A stretch of 62,856 nucleotides of DNA from NCBI GenBank assembly GCA_903820285.1, contig CAIJGS010000329.1, positions 1 to 62,856 on the forward strand, read 5' to 3'. Shown piece after piece: positions 49,546 through 58,487 of this stretch. The notes under the pieces were generated by a model, which was not told where the DNA came from, made no database searches, and worked only from the letters and a program-made list of their open reading frames with translations. Position 1 is the first letter of the stretch. Each line of letters begins with the position of its first letter. The translations under genes and the position numbers were made by a program. The stretch is from an uncultured Verrucomicrobia subdivision 3 bacterium (GTDB taxonomy: Bacteria; Verrucomicrobiota; Verrucomicrobiia; Limisphaerales; UBA11358).

Positions 49546-52317
49546 ATGAAGGCGCTGAGCCAGGACAGCTTCATGGCGCGGATTCTCGGCTGGGTGGCGG
49601 CGGCCGTCCTGCGCCATCCCCGTCTGTTTGTCTGGCCGCAGATCTTGATCTTCGGCCTCTGCGTGGCTTATACGGTTTTCCACCTGAAGCTGGACATGGA
49701 CAACGACCATCTGGTCGGCCCCAACCAGCGCTATCACGCCAACCATCTGGCGATGCTCAAGGAATTTCCCGAGCCCGACCGGTTGGTGGTGGCAGTGGAG
49801 AGCGATAATCCGGAAAAAAACCGCCAGTTCGTCGAACGCATCGCCGTCAAAATCCAGGCCGAAACCAACCTGTTCCGCGATGTCTTCTACCAGCAAAACC
49901 TCTCGGTGATGCGGGAAAAAACCCTGCTGTACGCCTCCGACCAGGATCTGGTGGAGATGCAAAACCTGCTGCGCGTGGCGCAGCCGTTCATCCGCCAGTT
50001 TACGCAGACGACGAATCTCGTTTCGCTCTTTGAGCAGATCAACACCACTTTCCGTACCGCGCCGCAGGAAGAAACCACGGAGACGAAGTCGCTGGTAAAA
50101 TCGCTGCCCTCGCTCACGCGCATCGTGTCGCAGGCCGAACAGGCGCTGCAACGCTCCGGTGTGCCCCCCTCGCCCAATGTCACCACCCTGCTGAGCGGGG
50201 ATGAAAATGCGCTGCTGTCCAGTTACCTGACCTTTGCGAAGGGCCGGCTGTTTCTGGTAACAACGCATGCGCCGAATGATGATCTGACCGGCGATGCCAT
50301 CGAACGCCTGCGCGTGCTGGTGCAGCAAACGGAGGCCGAAGTGCCCGGCGTGAACGTGGGCCTGACCGGCGAGCCCGTGCTGGATTACGACACCATGATG
50401 CAGGCGCAGAAGGACACCACCCTGGCGAGCATGGTGTCACTCGTGCTGTGCGCGCTGATCTTTATTTACGGTTACAACGAAACCGGCCGCCCCATCAAGG
50501 CGACGATTTGCCTCGTGATTGGCTTGGGCTACACGATGGGCTTTACCACGTTGGTGGTCGGGCACCTGAACATTCTCACCATCACGTTCGTGCCCATGCT
50601 GATCGGGCTGGCGATTGATTTCGGCGTGCATTTGATCACGCGCTACGAGGAGGAATTGCGTCATGGCCGGACCGAAGCCGAGGCGTTGACCAAGGCCATG
50701 GTGTTCACCGGGCAGGGCATTTTCACCGGTGCCCTGACCACAGCCGGCGCGTTTGGCGCCATGGCCTTTACGAATTTCAAGGGCATCCAGGAAATGGGCA
50801 TCATCTGCGGCGGCGGCCTGATGCTGTGCCTCGTTCCCATGCTGACCATGCTGCCGGCGCTGCTGCTCCGGGGCCGGCAGAATGTGCTCGACCATAAGGT
50901 CCGGGAAGATGAGACCCGTGCGCGCATCGAAAACATCTGGCTGCAACGTCCCTGGCTTGTGGCCGGTATCACCGCCAGCCTGTGCGTGGCGGCCTTGATA
51001 GCCGGTCGCAAACTGTATTTCGATTACAATCTGCTCAAGATGCAGAACCCCCGCCTGCCCTCGGTGGTTTATGCACAGAAGCTGATGAACTCGGCGGACA
51101 AGTCGCTGCTCTACGCAGCGGTCATCACTGATTCACTAACCAATGCGGTGGCGCTGCAGCAGAAAATTGAAAAACTGCCGCTCGTGGCCGGCACGGAACC
51201 GGAGTTCTACAAGGATTTCCTCAATACCAACCAGTCCGAAAAACTGCGGCTGATCGGCCAGATCAAACAACAGGTGGCGGCAATGGATTTCGCCCCGCCG
51301 GATCCCCGGCCCGTGAATGTCGATGCCCTCACCAGCACGCTGTACAGCTTGTCCGGTTATTTGGGCAACGCCCTGGAGGCGGTCGGCACCAATGATGCCG
51401 AGCTCACAGCCCAACTCGTCCGTTTGCGGGAAGGCATTGGCAGCCTGCGCAAGACGGCCTTGCAAGGCGATGCCAAGGTGCTCGCCGAGCATGCCGACAA
51501 GCTCGCCCATTTTCAGCAGGCGCTCTTTGCGGATCTCGCGGATACGTTTCATCTGCTGCAACACCAGGACAATAGCGCCCCGCTGCAGGTAAGTGATCTG
51601 CCCCCGGCGCTGAAGAACCAGTTCATCGGCGTCTCCGGCAAATTCCTCATCCAGATTTACCCCAAGGAAGATGTGTGGGAACGTGCGCCACAGGAACGGT
51701 TCATCGCCGCGTTGCGGGCGATTGATCCGGATGTGACCGGCACACCCGTGCAGTTGTACGAATATGAATCCTTGTTGAAAAACAGTTATGTGCAGGCGTC
51801 ATGGTATTCCCTCGCGGCGATCGCCCTGATGGTGCTGATCCATTTCCGCAGCCTGACCGCCGTAATCCTGGCGCTGCTGCCGGTCGGCATCGGCACGCTG
51901 TGGCTGGTGGGCCTGATGGGCTGGCTGAAAATGCCGGTGAATCTTTCCAACATCATGACGCTGCCCCTGGTGATCGGCATTGGCGTGACCAACGGCATCC
52001 ACATCCTAAATCGCTATGCGGAAGAAGGTACGCCGGGTATATTGTCGCGCAGCACCGGCAAGGCGGTGCTCGTCTCAGGATTGACGGCCATCGCCGGATT
52101 CGGCAGTCTGATTCTGGCGCAGCACAACGGCATTCACAGCCTGGGGGTGATTATGTCGGTGGGCATTGCCATGTGCATGCTGGCGGGCTTGACGTTTTTG
52201 CCGGCCTTTTTAAATTTGATCGGACGCTGGCGTCCCTTGATTGACAATAAAAAACCCGATGCTGACGACTCGTCAACACCGGGTTCAGGAGGAACCGAGG
52301 TAAAAAACCTCAATTAA
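49546..52317 (+). CDS. RND/MMPL-family exporter, HpnN-like
   Basis: 923 residues from the ATG at 49546; an in-frame GTG at 49504 adds 14 residues. Two RND halves, each with a large periplasmic loop and six helices, about 12 in all. TM4 of the first half has the proton-relay Asp in LIGLAIDFGVHLITRYEEELRHG; the second half has Asn in the same place (IGIGVTNGIHILNRYAEEG), so only one relay acidic residue is visible. HpnN-type RND proteins move hopanoids or lipids to the outer membrane. A shallow inverted repeat lies at 52252-52284 near the stop. Heads a lipid-traffic island. Confidence 0.82.
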   Translation: MKALSQDSFMARILGWVAAAVLRHPRLFVWPQILIFGLCVAYTVFHLKLDMDNDHLVGPNQRYHANHLAMLKEFPEPDRLVVAVESDNPEKNRQFVERIAVKIQAETNLFRDVFYQQNLSVMREKTLLYASDQDLVEMQNLLRVAQPFIRQFTQTTNLVSLFEQINTTFRTAPQEETTETKSLVKSLPSLTRIVSQAEQALQRSGVPPSPNVTTLLSGDENALLSSYLTFAKGRLFLVTTHAPNDDLTGDAIERLRVLVQQTEAEVPGVNVGLTGEPVLDYDTMMQAQKDTTLASMVSLVLCALIFIYGYNETGRPIKATICLVIGLGYTMGFTTLVVGHLNILTITFVPMLIGLAIDFGVHLITRYEEELRHGRTEAEALTKAMVFTGQGIFTGALTTAGAFGAMAFTNFKGIQEMGIICGGGLMLCLVPMLTMLPALLLRGRQNVLDHKVREDETRARIENIWLQRPWLVAGITASLCVAALIAGRKLYFDYNLLKMQNPRLPSVVYAQKLMNSADKSLLYAAVITDSLTNAVALQQKIEKLPLVAGTEPEFYKDFLNTNQSEKLRLIGQIKQQVAAMDFAPPDPRPVNVDALTSTLYSLSGYLGNALEAVGTNDAELTAQLVRLREGIGSLRKTALQGDAKVLAEHADKLAHFQQALFADLADTFHLLQHQDNSAPLQVSDLPPALKNQFIGVSGKFLIQIYPKEDVWERAPQERFIAALRAIDPDVTGTPVQLYEYESLLKNSYVQASWYSLAAIALMVLIHFRSLTAVILALLPVGIGTLWLVGLMGWLKMPVNLSNIMTLPLVIGIGVTNGIHILNRYAEEGTPGILSRSTGKAVLVSGLTAIAGFGSLILAQHNGIHSLGVIMSVGIAMCMLAGLTFLPAFLNLIGRWRPLIDNKKPDADDSSTPGSGGTEVKNLN

Positions 52318-52424
52318 GTCCAAAATAAGTCACAATTTGCCAAAAGTCAATATCAATGTAAAATGCATGGGTAAATTGACTCATATTGGCTAATAACCGA
52401 ATACGGTAACGATAACTTTAAAAA

Positions 52425-53861
52425 ATGATTCAGCGCCAAATCGCAGTCGCAGTGATAATTAGCTTGGGAGGCGTTTTTGCCCGTCCATTGGCCGCGGCGA
52501 CGCCCAATCCCGACCGCGGTCCCGCGCTGGCGCGCTTCCAATTGACGCTCGAAGAGGGCGTTCGCACCGAGGCCGCCGGCCCGTTTTATTATTCGGAAAC
52601 CAAGGGACAGGAACATAATTGGGGCTTCATTCCCTTTTATTCGCACTACGTCGATCCGTCCGTGGAATACAGTGAGAAGGAAATTCTTTATCCCCTGTTT
52701 TCCGACATTCATTACGGCAAGGAGCATCGCTGGCAGTTCGGCCAGTTGTACAGCATTGCCCTCGGTGGAGAACCGGATGACAGCACCACCCGGCGCGTGA
52801 CCGTGTTTCCATTTTACTTCAAGCAGCGCGCCGCCGACACGAATCTGAATTATACGGCCTACATGCCGTTCTACGGGCGCCTGAAGGACCGTTTGTTTCA
52901 CGACGAAATGTATTTCGTGATGTTCCCGTTTTACGCGGAAACCCGCAAACGGGATGTGGTGATCAAAAACTACATGTACCCCTTTGTGGATGTCCGCCAT
53001 GGCGATGGCATGCACGGCTGGCAAGTGTGGCCCATCATCGGCCGCGAACACAAGGACGTGACCACCCAGACCAACGGGTTTGGCGAGGCGATCGTGGTGG
53101 GCGGCCATGACCGGTCCTTTTTCATATGGCCGTTTTATCTGAAGCAGGACAACGGCGTGGGCACGGATAATCCGGAGAAAAACCGCACTTCGTTCCCCTT
53201 CTACTCGTACTCGCGGTCACCGCTGCGGGACGCCACCTCCGCCCTCCTGATTTTCAACTGGATCGACGATCGCGGGAAAAAGTACCACGAGTGGCAGGGG
53301 CCCTGGCCGTTTGTCATTTTCACGCGCGGCGAAGGCAAGACCACGTCGCGCGTCTGGCCGGTGTTCAGCCAGTCGCATGATGCCTCGCAGGAGAGCGATT
53401 CGTACCTGTGGCCGGCGTATGTGTATCGGAGCACGCATTCGGCGGATCTGGATTTCCGGCGGACGCGCATTGGCTTTTATCTGTACGTCAGCGTGGTGGA
53501 AAAGAATCTCGCCACCGGCGGGGAACGCCGCCGGCTGGATATATGGCCGTTCTTCACCTGGCACCGGGATTTCAATGGCAACGAGCGGTTGCAAATTCTG
53601 GCCCCCGTGGAACCCGCCATCCCCGACCAGCGCGGCATTGTGCGCAACTGGTCGCCGTTCTGGTCGTTCTGGCGCGCCGAAAAGAACGCGCATACCGGGG
53701 CCACCAGCCGGTCATTGCTCTGGAATTTTTACCGCTGCGAGACCCGGCCCGGGTACAAAAAAGTCTCGCTCTGCTTCGGCCTTTTTGGGTATGAATCAGG
53801 CGGGGAAAGCAAGCCGGCCACTCCGGATTCAAGTCCTGGCCCGGCGGTGAACACTCATTGA
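52425..53861 (+). CDS. Exported aromatic-repeat protein (WPF/FPFY repeats), unknown
   Basis: 478 residues. Signal peptide about 1-25 (GGVFARPLAAA). The body carries about a dozen repeats in which a W/F-P-F/I/V-Y/F motif recurs every 25-45 residues: FIPFYSHY, VFPFYFKQ, YMPFYGRL, MFPFYAET, MYPFVDVR, VWPIIGRE, IWPFYLKQ, SFPFYSYS, PWPFVIF, VWPVFSQ, LWPAYVYR, IWPFFTWH. Between them are charged turns. The pattern suggests a beta-barrel or propeller in the outer membrane. No named family comes to mind. It sits between the RND exporter and mlaE (3 bases before), so it may be the outer-membrane partner. Confidence 0.6.
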   Translation: MIQRQIAVAVIISLGGVFARPLAAATPNPDRGPALARFQLTLEEGVRTEAAGPFYYSETKGQEHNWGFIPFYSHYVDPSVEYSEKEILYPLFSDIHYGKEHRWQFGQLYSIALGGEPDDSTTRRVTVFPFYFKQRAADTNLNYTAYMPFYGRLKDRLFHDEMYFVMFPFYAETRKRDVVIKNYMYPFVDVRHGDGMHGWQVWPIIGREHKDVTTQTNGFGEAIVVGGHDRSFFIWPFYLKQDNGVGTDNPEKNRTSFPFYSYSRSPLRDATSALLIFNWIDDRGKKYHEWQGPWPFVIFTRGEGKTTSRVWPVFSQSHDASQESDSYLWPAYVYRSTHSADLDFRRTRIGFYLYVSVVEKNLATGGERRRLDIWPFFTWHRDFNGNERLQILAPVEPAIPDQRGIVRNWSPFWSFWRAEKNAHTGATSRSLLWNFYRCETRPGYKKVSLCFGLFGYESGGESKPATPDSSPGPAVNTH

Positions 53862-53864
53862 TTT

Positions 53865-54614
53865 ATGTTTGATAACATCGGACAGATTGCCCTTCTGTTC
53901 TGGCGCACGGTGCTGGCTTTGCCGCAGACGTGGCGCCAGCGGCAGAAGGTGTTTGATCAGTTTTTCGAAATCGGCAACGCCAGCCTCCTGATGGTGTGTG
54001 TGCTGTCGTTTTTCATTGGCGCGACCATCGCCCTCGTCACGGGGCCGGTGATGGTGGAGCGCAGCCTCAGCAACGCCGTGGGCGGCGTGGTGGGTTATGC
54101 GATTGCGAATGAACTCGCGCCGGTCATGATGGCCATCCTCATCGCCGGCCGCATCGGCTCCGCCATGGCGGCGGAAATCGGGTCCATGCGCGTCTACCAG
54201 GAAATTGACGCCCTGCGCACCATGAACATCAATCCCATCACCTATCTGGTGCTGCCCCGGGTGCTGGCCATTTCGCTGGCGTTGCCCATGCTGGTGGTAT
54301 TCGCGATTCTCGTCGGCTGGTTCGGCGGCGCGGTTGTGGCCAATTTCAATCACCTGATGGACATTCCGTTCCAGGTCTTTTTTGCCGACCTGAAAGACAT
54401 TGTGCATCTCGAGGATGTCGTTCACGGCCTGATCAAGAGCTTCTTTTTCTCGGTGATCATCGGCATTATTTCCTGCCATCAGGGGCTCACGACCATTGGC
54501 GGCCCGCGCGGCATCGGCCGCTCCGTGACCAAGGCCGTGGTCAATTCCATTGTGCTGGTGGTGTTCATGGATTACATCCTCACCCTGGTCCTCACCCATT
54601 TCTCGCACCGATGA
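53865..54614 (+). CDS. mlaE: MlaE-type ABC transporter permease
   Basis: 249 residues with five to six helices. Hallmarks are NAVGGVVGYAIANELAPVMMAILIAGRIGSAMAAEIGSMRVYQEIDALRTMNINPITYLVLPRVLA and the late GIISCHQGLTTIGGPRGIGRSVTKAVVNSIVLV. It is the membrane domain of the MCE-type lipid transporter, overlaps the MlaF gene by ATGA (54611-54614) and follows the aromatic-repeat gene by 3 bases. Only 60-65 percent of its core matches the orphan MlaE at 23 kb by eye, so the two are likely not recent duplicates. Confidence 0.93.
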   Translation: MFDNIGQIALLFWRTVLALPQTWRQRQKVFDQFFEIGNASLLMVCVLSFFIGATIALVTGPVMVERSLSNAVGGVVGYAIANELAPVMMAILIAGRIGSAMAAEIGSMRVYQEIDALRTMNINPITYLVLPRVLAISLALPMLVVFAILVGWFGGAVVANFNHLMDIPFQVFFADLKDIVHLEDVVHGLIKSFFFSVIIGIISCHQGLTTIGGPRGIGRSVTKAVVNSIVLVVFMDYILTLVLTHFSHR

Positions 54615-55384
54615 ATACTTCCAACGGTAACAACTCCAACGGCAAAGCAGGTGGCGTCAACCTCGTGGTGCGCGGCCTGCGCAAGAGCTTTAACGGCCAG
54701 GAAGTGATCAAGGGCATTGATTTTGAGGTCCAGCCCGGCGAAATCTTCGTCATCATGGGGCCGAGCGGCAGCGGCAAAAGTGTGCTGCTCAAACATCTCA
54801 TCGGCCTCGAACCGGCGGATGCCGGCGACATCCTGATCAATAACGAACCCATCACGAACCCGGAGATCGCCGCGAAATATCGTATGGCCCTCGTGTTCCA
54901 ATCCGGCGCGCTGCTGAGCTCGCTGACCGTCGGCGAAAACGTCGGTCTCTACCTCGCCGAACACCGGTTGAAACCGCCGGAGGAAATCGAGCGCATCGTC
55001 GCGGAAAAACTGACCGACGTCGGCCTCAAGGATGTCATGCACAAGCTGCCCTCCGAACTTTCCGGCGGCATGAAGAAACGCGCCGCCATCGCGCGCGCCC
55101 TCGTCATCGAACCGCAGCTCATTCTGTACGATGAACCGACCAGCGAGTTGGACCCGCTCTCCTCCATCGTCATCGGCGAGGAAATCCTGGAGCTGAACCG
55201 GCGCACCGGCGTGACCTCCCTGGTCGTGTCCCACGATCGCGACCTCGCCTTCGGCGTGGCCACCCGCATCGCCATCATTTCCGAAGGCCGCATCCTCACG
55301 ATCGGTACGCCGGACGAAGTCAAACAGTTCAAGCACCCCCTCGTGCAACAATTTTTGCATGCTGATTTCAAACGTGAAAGATAA
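54611..55384 (+). CDS. mlaF: MlaF-type ABC ATPase
   Basis: 257 residues. All motifs are intact: Walker A GPSGSGKSV, Q-loop VFQSGALLSSLTV, signature LSGGMKKRAAI, Walker B LILYDEPTSELDP and switch VVSHD. It drives the MlaE permease from the cytoplasm. In contrast to the degenerate paralog at 34358, it has the catalytic Glu and His. Confidence 0.94.
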   Translation: MNTSNGNNSNGKAGGVNLVVRGLRKSFNGQEVIKGIDFEVQPGEIFVIMGPSGSGKSVLLKHLIGLEPADAGDILINNEPITNPEIAAKYRMALVFQSGALLSSLTVGENVGLYLAEHRLKPPEEIERIVAEKLTDVGLKDVMHKLPSELSGGMKKRAAIARALVIEPQLILYDEPTSELDPLSSIVIGEEILELNRRTGVTSLVVSHDRDLAFGVATRIAIISEGRILTIGTPDEVKQFKHPLVQQFLHADFKRER

Positions 55385-55396
55385 ACCATTCCGCCT

Positions 55397-56347
55397 ATGA
55401 AAAACTCCCTCGAAACCAAGCTCGGCGTCTTTGTCGTCCTCGTCATCTTCGCCGCGTGGGCCATCGTTGAAACCCTCGGCAGCGCCGATATCTTCAGCCA
55501 CGGCTACCATATCAGTGCGCAATTCGACAACGCGCAGGACCTCAAGATCGGCGACCGCGTCAAAATGGCCGGCGTCGAAATCGGCCGCGTGGACAACATC
55601 TCCCTCAGCGATGAGAAGGTGGTTGTTACCATGAAGCTCAAGAGCGACGCCGTGGTCCACACCGACAGCAAGGCCGCCATCAAGTTCACCGGCCTCATGG
55701 GCCAGAACTTTGTCGCCGTCGGCTTCGGCTCCGCCGCCGCCCCCAAAGCCGCCGATGGCGCCGTGCTCGAAACCTATGAGCAGCCCGATCTCAGCGCCAT
55801 CATGGCCAAGCTCGACACCGCCGCCAGCGGCATCCAGAACCTCACCAAGAGCTTCACCGGCGACAAGATCGACAACCTCATCGGACCGCTCACCGACTTC
55901 TTCAAGCAGAACAGCGGCCCCATCACCGCCACCATTGCCAACGTAAAGAACATTTCCAGCCAGATCGCCGCCGGCCAGGGCACCGTGGGCAAGTTGATTT
56001 ATGACGAATCGCTGTACGCCTCCGCCATGACCACCGTCACCAATCTGCAGGACACCGTGGCCTCCGCCAAGCTCGTCGTGGACAACGTCAATTCCGGCCA
56101 GGGCACCATCGGCAAATTGCTGACCGATGAAACCCTTTACCGCGCCACCACCTCCTCCATGACCAACCTGAACGGCATCCTGTCCAAGATCAACGGTGGC
56201 AACGGCACCGTCGGCAAACTCGTCAACGACCAGGAATTCTACAAAAACGCCAAGCTCTCCCTCCAGAAACTCGACAAAGCTGCCGACGGCCTCGAAGACC
56301 AGGGCCCGCTGAGCGTGCTCGGCATTATGGCCAACAACCTGTTCTGA
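55397..56347 (+). CDS. mlaD: MCE-domain (MlaD-type) lipid-binding protein
   Basis: 316 residues. An N-terminal helix (about 9-27) anchors an MCE domain (about 35-120; NAQDLKIGDRVKMAGVEIGRVDNISL, VVTMKLKSDAVVHTDSKAAIKFTGLMGQNFVAV). A C-terminal alpha-helical, repeat-like tail follows with GTVGKLIYDESLY, GTIGKLLTDETLY and GTVGKLVNDQEFY at a 50-70 residue spacing, probably forming a periplasmic barrel or tether. It ends in the terminator at 56390. Confidence 0.92.
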   Translation: MKNSLETKLGVFVVLVIFAAWAIVETLGSADIFSHGYHISAQFDNAQDLKIGDRVKMAGVEIGRVDNISLSDEKVVVTMKLKSDAVVHTDSKAAIKFTGLMGQNFVAVGFGSAAAPKAADGAVLETYEQPDLSAIMAKLDTAASGIQNLTKSFTGDKIDNLIGPLTDFFKQNSGPITATIANVKNISSQIAAGQGTVGKLIYDESLYASAMTTVTNLQDTVASAKLVVDNVNSGQGTIGKLLTDETLYRATTSSMTNLNGILSKINGGNGTVGKLVNDQEFYKNAKLSLQKLDKAADGLEDQGPLSVLGIMANNLF

Positions 56348-56389
56348 TGGTCCCGGCGGACGGCTACCGGCCCCGCGAATGATTCAACG

Positions 56390-56425
56390 AAGACCCGGCC
56401 TTTAAAACGCCGGGTCTTTTTCTTT
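56390..56425. terminator. Intrinsic terminator between converging operons
   Basis: AAGACCCGGC (56390-56399) pairs with GCCGGGTCTT (56409-56418) around a 9-base loop, followed by T-rich TTTTCTTTT on the plus strand. It ends the mlaEFD operon and may also serve the converging coiled-coil gene. Confidence 0.88.
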
Positions 56426-56435
56426 TATATCAAAG

Positions 56436-56972
56436 TCAATTTTTACCAGCCGCATCCGCCTGCGCTTTCTGAATCTGTTTCACCAGGTCGTTGTATTTCG
56501 CGACGATGTCGTTGCGGTCTTTGATGGCGGCGTTGTATTTCGTCACGAGCTCGTCGCGCTGGGTGGCCAGTTCCGCGAGCGCGGCGTTCTGCTTGGTGAT
56601 GCCGGTGGCGGCTTCTTTCAACTTGGCTTCGAGAGCGTCCACGCCGGTCTGATATTCGGCGACTTGGTTGGTGAGGCTTTGGTTCAGGAAGCTGATCCGG
56701 TTGAGTTCGCGTTTCTGCGTGGTGATCAGAGCTTCATTGGCCTGCGCAGCCTCCTTGAGGGTGGTCAATTCGGCATCAAACGTGCCAACTTGGTGGTTGA
56801 GCGTGGCCAGGGAATTGGTATAGCCCTGGATGGCAGTGTCCCGCTGAAAGACAAGTTGGTTAAGCCCGCCGATGGCATTACGCTGTACGATTTGATCGTG
56901 CCACTGATAAAGGCAGAGACCGCAGAGGCCGATGGCCAGGACGATGAGCAGGTTGCGTTGGAAATATTTCAT
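56436..56972 (-). CDS. Membrane-anchored coiled-coil protein of the ExbBD operon
   Basis: 178 residues. N-terminal membrane helix (about 8-24, LLIVLAIGLCGLCLYQW) and a long periplasmic coiled coil (about 40-165) rich in Ala, Gln, Leu, Glu in heptads (LKEAAQANEALITTQKRELNRISFLNQSLTNQVAEYQTGVDALEAKLKEAATGITKQNAALAELATQRDELV). No family is recognised. It is 5 bases after the second exbD, as the last gene of the TonB operon, and may act as an accessory stator or periplasmic spacer. Confidence 0.65.
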   Translation of the reverse strand: MKYFQRNLLIVLAIGLCGLCLYQWHDQIVQRNAIGGLNQLVFQRDTAIQGYTNSLATLNHQVGTFDAELTTLKEAAQANEALITTQKRELNRISFLNQSLTNQVAEYQTGVDALEAKLKEAATGITKQNAALAELATQRDELVTKYNAAIKDRNDIVAKYNDLVKQIQKAQADAAGKN

Positions 56973-56977
56973 AGGAT

Positions 56978-57397
56978 TCAGGGCTGGCCGGGCAAGGTTT
57001 TGACGGCGAGGGCGACGCGCTGGACGCCGGCGTGCTTAACAAAGTCCAGGGCAAACATCACATTGCCATGAGTGGTGTCCCGGGTGCCGGTAATGTAAAC
57101 GGGCAGATTGGTGTTCAGGCTCAGCCGATTCGTGAGCAGGGTAAAAAGATCCGGCAGGCTCAGCGCGCGGTCACCCACCGAAATCTGGCCGTCTTTCTCC
57201 ACGGTGAGGTTGACGATATCCGGCTTGGTCGCAGCGGTGGCGAGCGTGGCGGTCGGCAGGCCGGCCTTGAGCGTGCGGACGATCTGCATCTGCAGGCTGA
57301 CCATCATGAAGGCGGCGAGCAAAAAGAACATGATGTCAATCAGCGGAATGATCTCCAGCCGGGTCTTGGCAGCAGGCAATGGATTGCGAATTTTCAT
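56978..57397 (-). CDS. exbD: ExbD/TolR-type protein, second of a tandem pair
   Basis: 139 residues: head with LEIIPLIDIMFFLLAAFMMVSLQM, the conserved Asp at the membrane edge, then a periplasmic domain (VNLTVEKDGQISVGDRALSLPDL, VYITGTRDTTHGNVMFALDFVKHAGVQRVALAVK). Its start overlaps the first exbD stop (57394-57397). The two copies share the head but differ in the periplasmic part, as in systems using ExbD1-ExbD2 heteromers. Confidence 0.92.
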   Translation of the reverse strand: MKIRNPLPAAKTRLEIIPLIDIMFFLLAAFMMVSLQMQIVRTLKAGLPTATLATAATKPDIVNLTVEKDGQISVGDRALSLPDLFTLLTNRLSLNTNLPVYITGTRDTTHGNVMFALDFVKHAGVQRVALAVKTLPGQP

Positions 57398-57822
57398 GGC
57401 ATGGTGGCGGCGGGTGATGGACTGGCAACCATGAAGGCAACTTTTTGCACGCCGGCACGGCGGACAGCTTCATAGACATCCACCATATGGGCCTGCACGG
57501 TATTGCGGTCGCCGCTGATATACACCGGCAGGTTGGTATCGGCGTGGCAGCGATTGCTGACCGTGAGATACAGTTCCGCAAGCGACACCTGCCTCTTTTC
57601 AATCCAAGGCTGACCGGCTTGATCCACAGCGATATTGATCATATCCGGCTTGTAGTCGGGCTTCGCCTGCGCGGCGGGTGGGAGATTAACTTTAATGTTG
57701 GCGTTCCGGCTCATTTGCAGGCTCACCATCATGAAGGCGGCGAGCAGAAAGAACATGATGTCGATCAACGGAATGATCACGATCCGCGTCCGGCGCTGGG
57801 GAATGGGCGAGGTTATTTTCAC
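57394..57822 (-). CDS. exbD: ExbD/TolR-type protein, first of a tandem pair
   Basis: 142 residues: RTRIVIIPLIDIMFFLLAAFMMVSLQM at the membrane head, then INIAVDQAGQPWIEKRQVSLAELYLTV and VYISGDRNTVQAHMVDVYEAVRRAGVQKVAFMV. Follows exbB by 9 bases. Tandem exbD genes with different periplasmic parts are known in TonB systems of several phyla. Confidence 0.92.
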   Translation of the reverse strand: MKITSPIPQRRTRIVIIPLIDIMFFLLAAFMMVSLQMSRNANIKVNLPPAAQAKPDYKPDMINIAVDQAGQPWIEKRQVSLAELYLTVSNRCHADTNLPVYISGDRNTVQAHMVDVYEAVRRAGVQKVAFMVASPSPAATMP

Positions 57823-57831
57823 CGGGAATGA

Positions 57832-58464
57832 TTATTTGGCGGCGGGTGGCTGATCTTTTTTGCCGCCGACCATGACCTCGATGTTGGTGGCGGCGGTTTC
57901 CAGCTCAAACTGCAACTGGGTGACCTTGGCGGAAAAAATATTGTAAGGAATGAGTGAAACGATCGCGATGCCAAGGCCGCAGGCCGTGGCGATCAATGCC
58001 TCGCCAATGCCGCCAGTAACGGCCGAGACCGAAAGTTCCGCACTGCCGATGTTCAGGAAGGCGCGCATGAGACCGGTGACCGTGCCGAGCAAACCGAGCA
58101 GCGGGGCGAGCGTCACAAGGGTGTCCATGATGGTCAGAAATCGCCCGGCGCGCCGGAGCTCAATCCCGGCGGCGAGCTGCAGGGCACCTTCAAGTGAGGT
58201 GTGAACGTGGTTCAAGCCGCGGTAAATCATGCGAACAATGGGGTCGCCGGAATCCTCGGCGATTTTCGTAGCGGCGGGGACGTCGTGGTTTTCAATGGCC
58301 GCCAGAATTTGCTCCAGCTTGTGCGGTTCACGACGGCGGCTCTCGCGCAGCCACCAGAACGTTCGTTCGCCAACGACCGCGATGGCCACGATGGCACTGA
58401 TGAGAATGGGCCACATGATGGGCCCGCCTTTGAGGAAGAATTCGATGACGATGTTGGCTAGCAT
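57832..58464 (-). CDS. exbB: MotA/TolQ/ExbB proton-channel protein
   Basis: 210 residues. Topology of one helix (about 15-34), a cytoplasmic domain, then two helices. Signature segments are LVTLAPLLGLLGTVTGLMRAF and GIGEALIATACGLGIAIVSLIPYNIF. It forms the proton channel of the TonB complex. Distinct from the ExbB at 1193, with a different C-terminus. Confidence 0.94.
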   Translation of the reverse strand: MLANIVIEFFLKGGPIMWPILISAIVAIAVVGERTFWWLRESRRREPHKLEQILAAIENHDVPAATKIAEDSGDPIVRMIYRGLNHVHTSLEGALQLAAGIELRRAGRFLTIMDTLVTLAPLLGLLGTVTGLMRAFLNIGSAELSVSAVTGGIGEALIATACGLGIAIVSLIPYNIFSAKVTQLQFELETAATNIEVMVGGKKDQPPAAK

Positions 58465-58487
58465 AATGAATGGTTTGGTTTGCGGGA

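Noticed and set aside
52252..52284. Hairpin near the 3' end of the RND gene as a terminator
   Set aside because: It is within the coding region with several mismatches, and the poly-A is on the wrong side for the plus strand.
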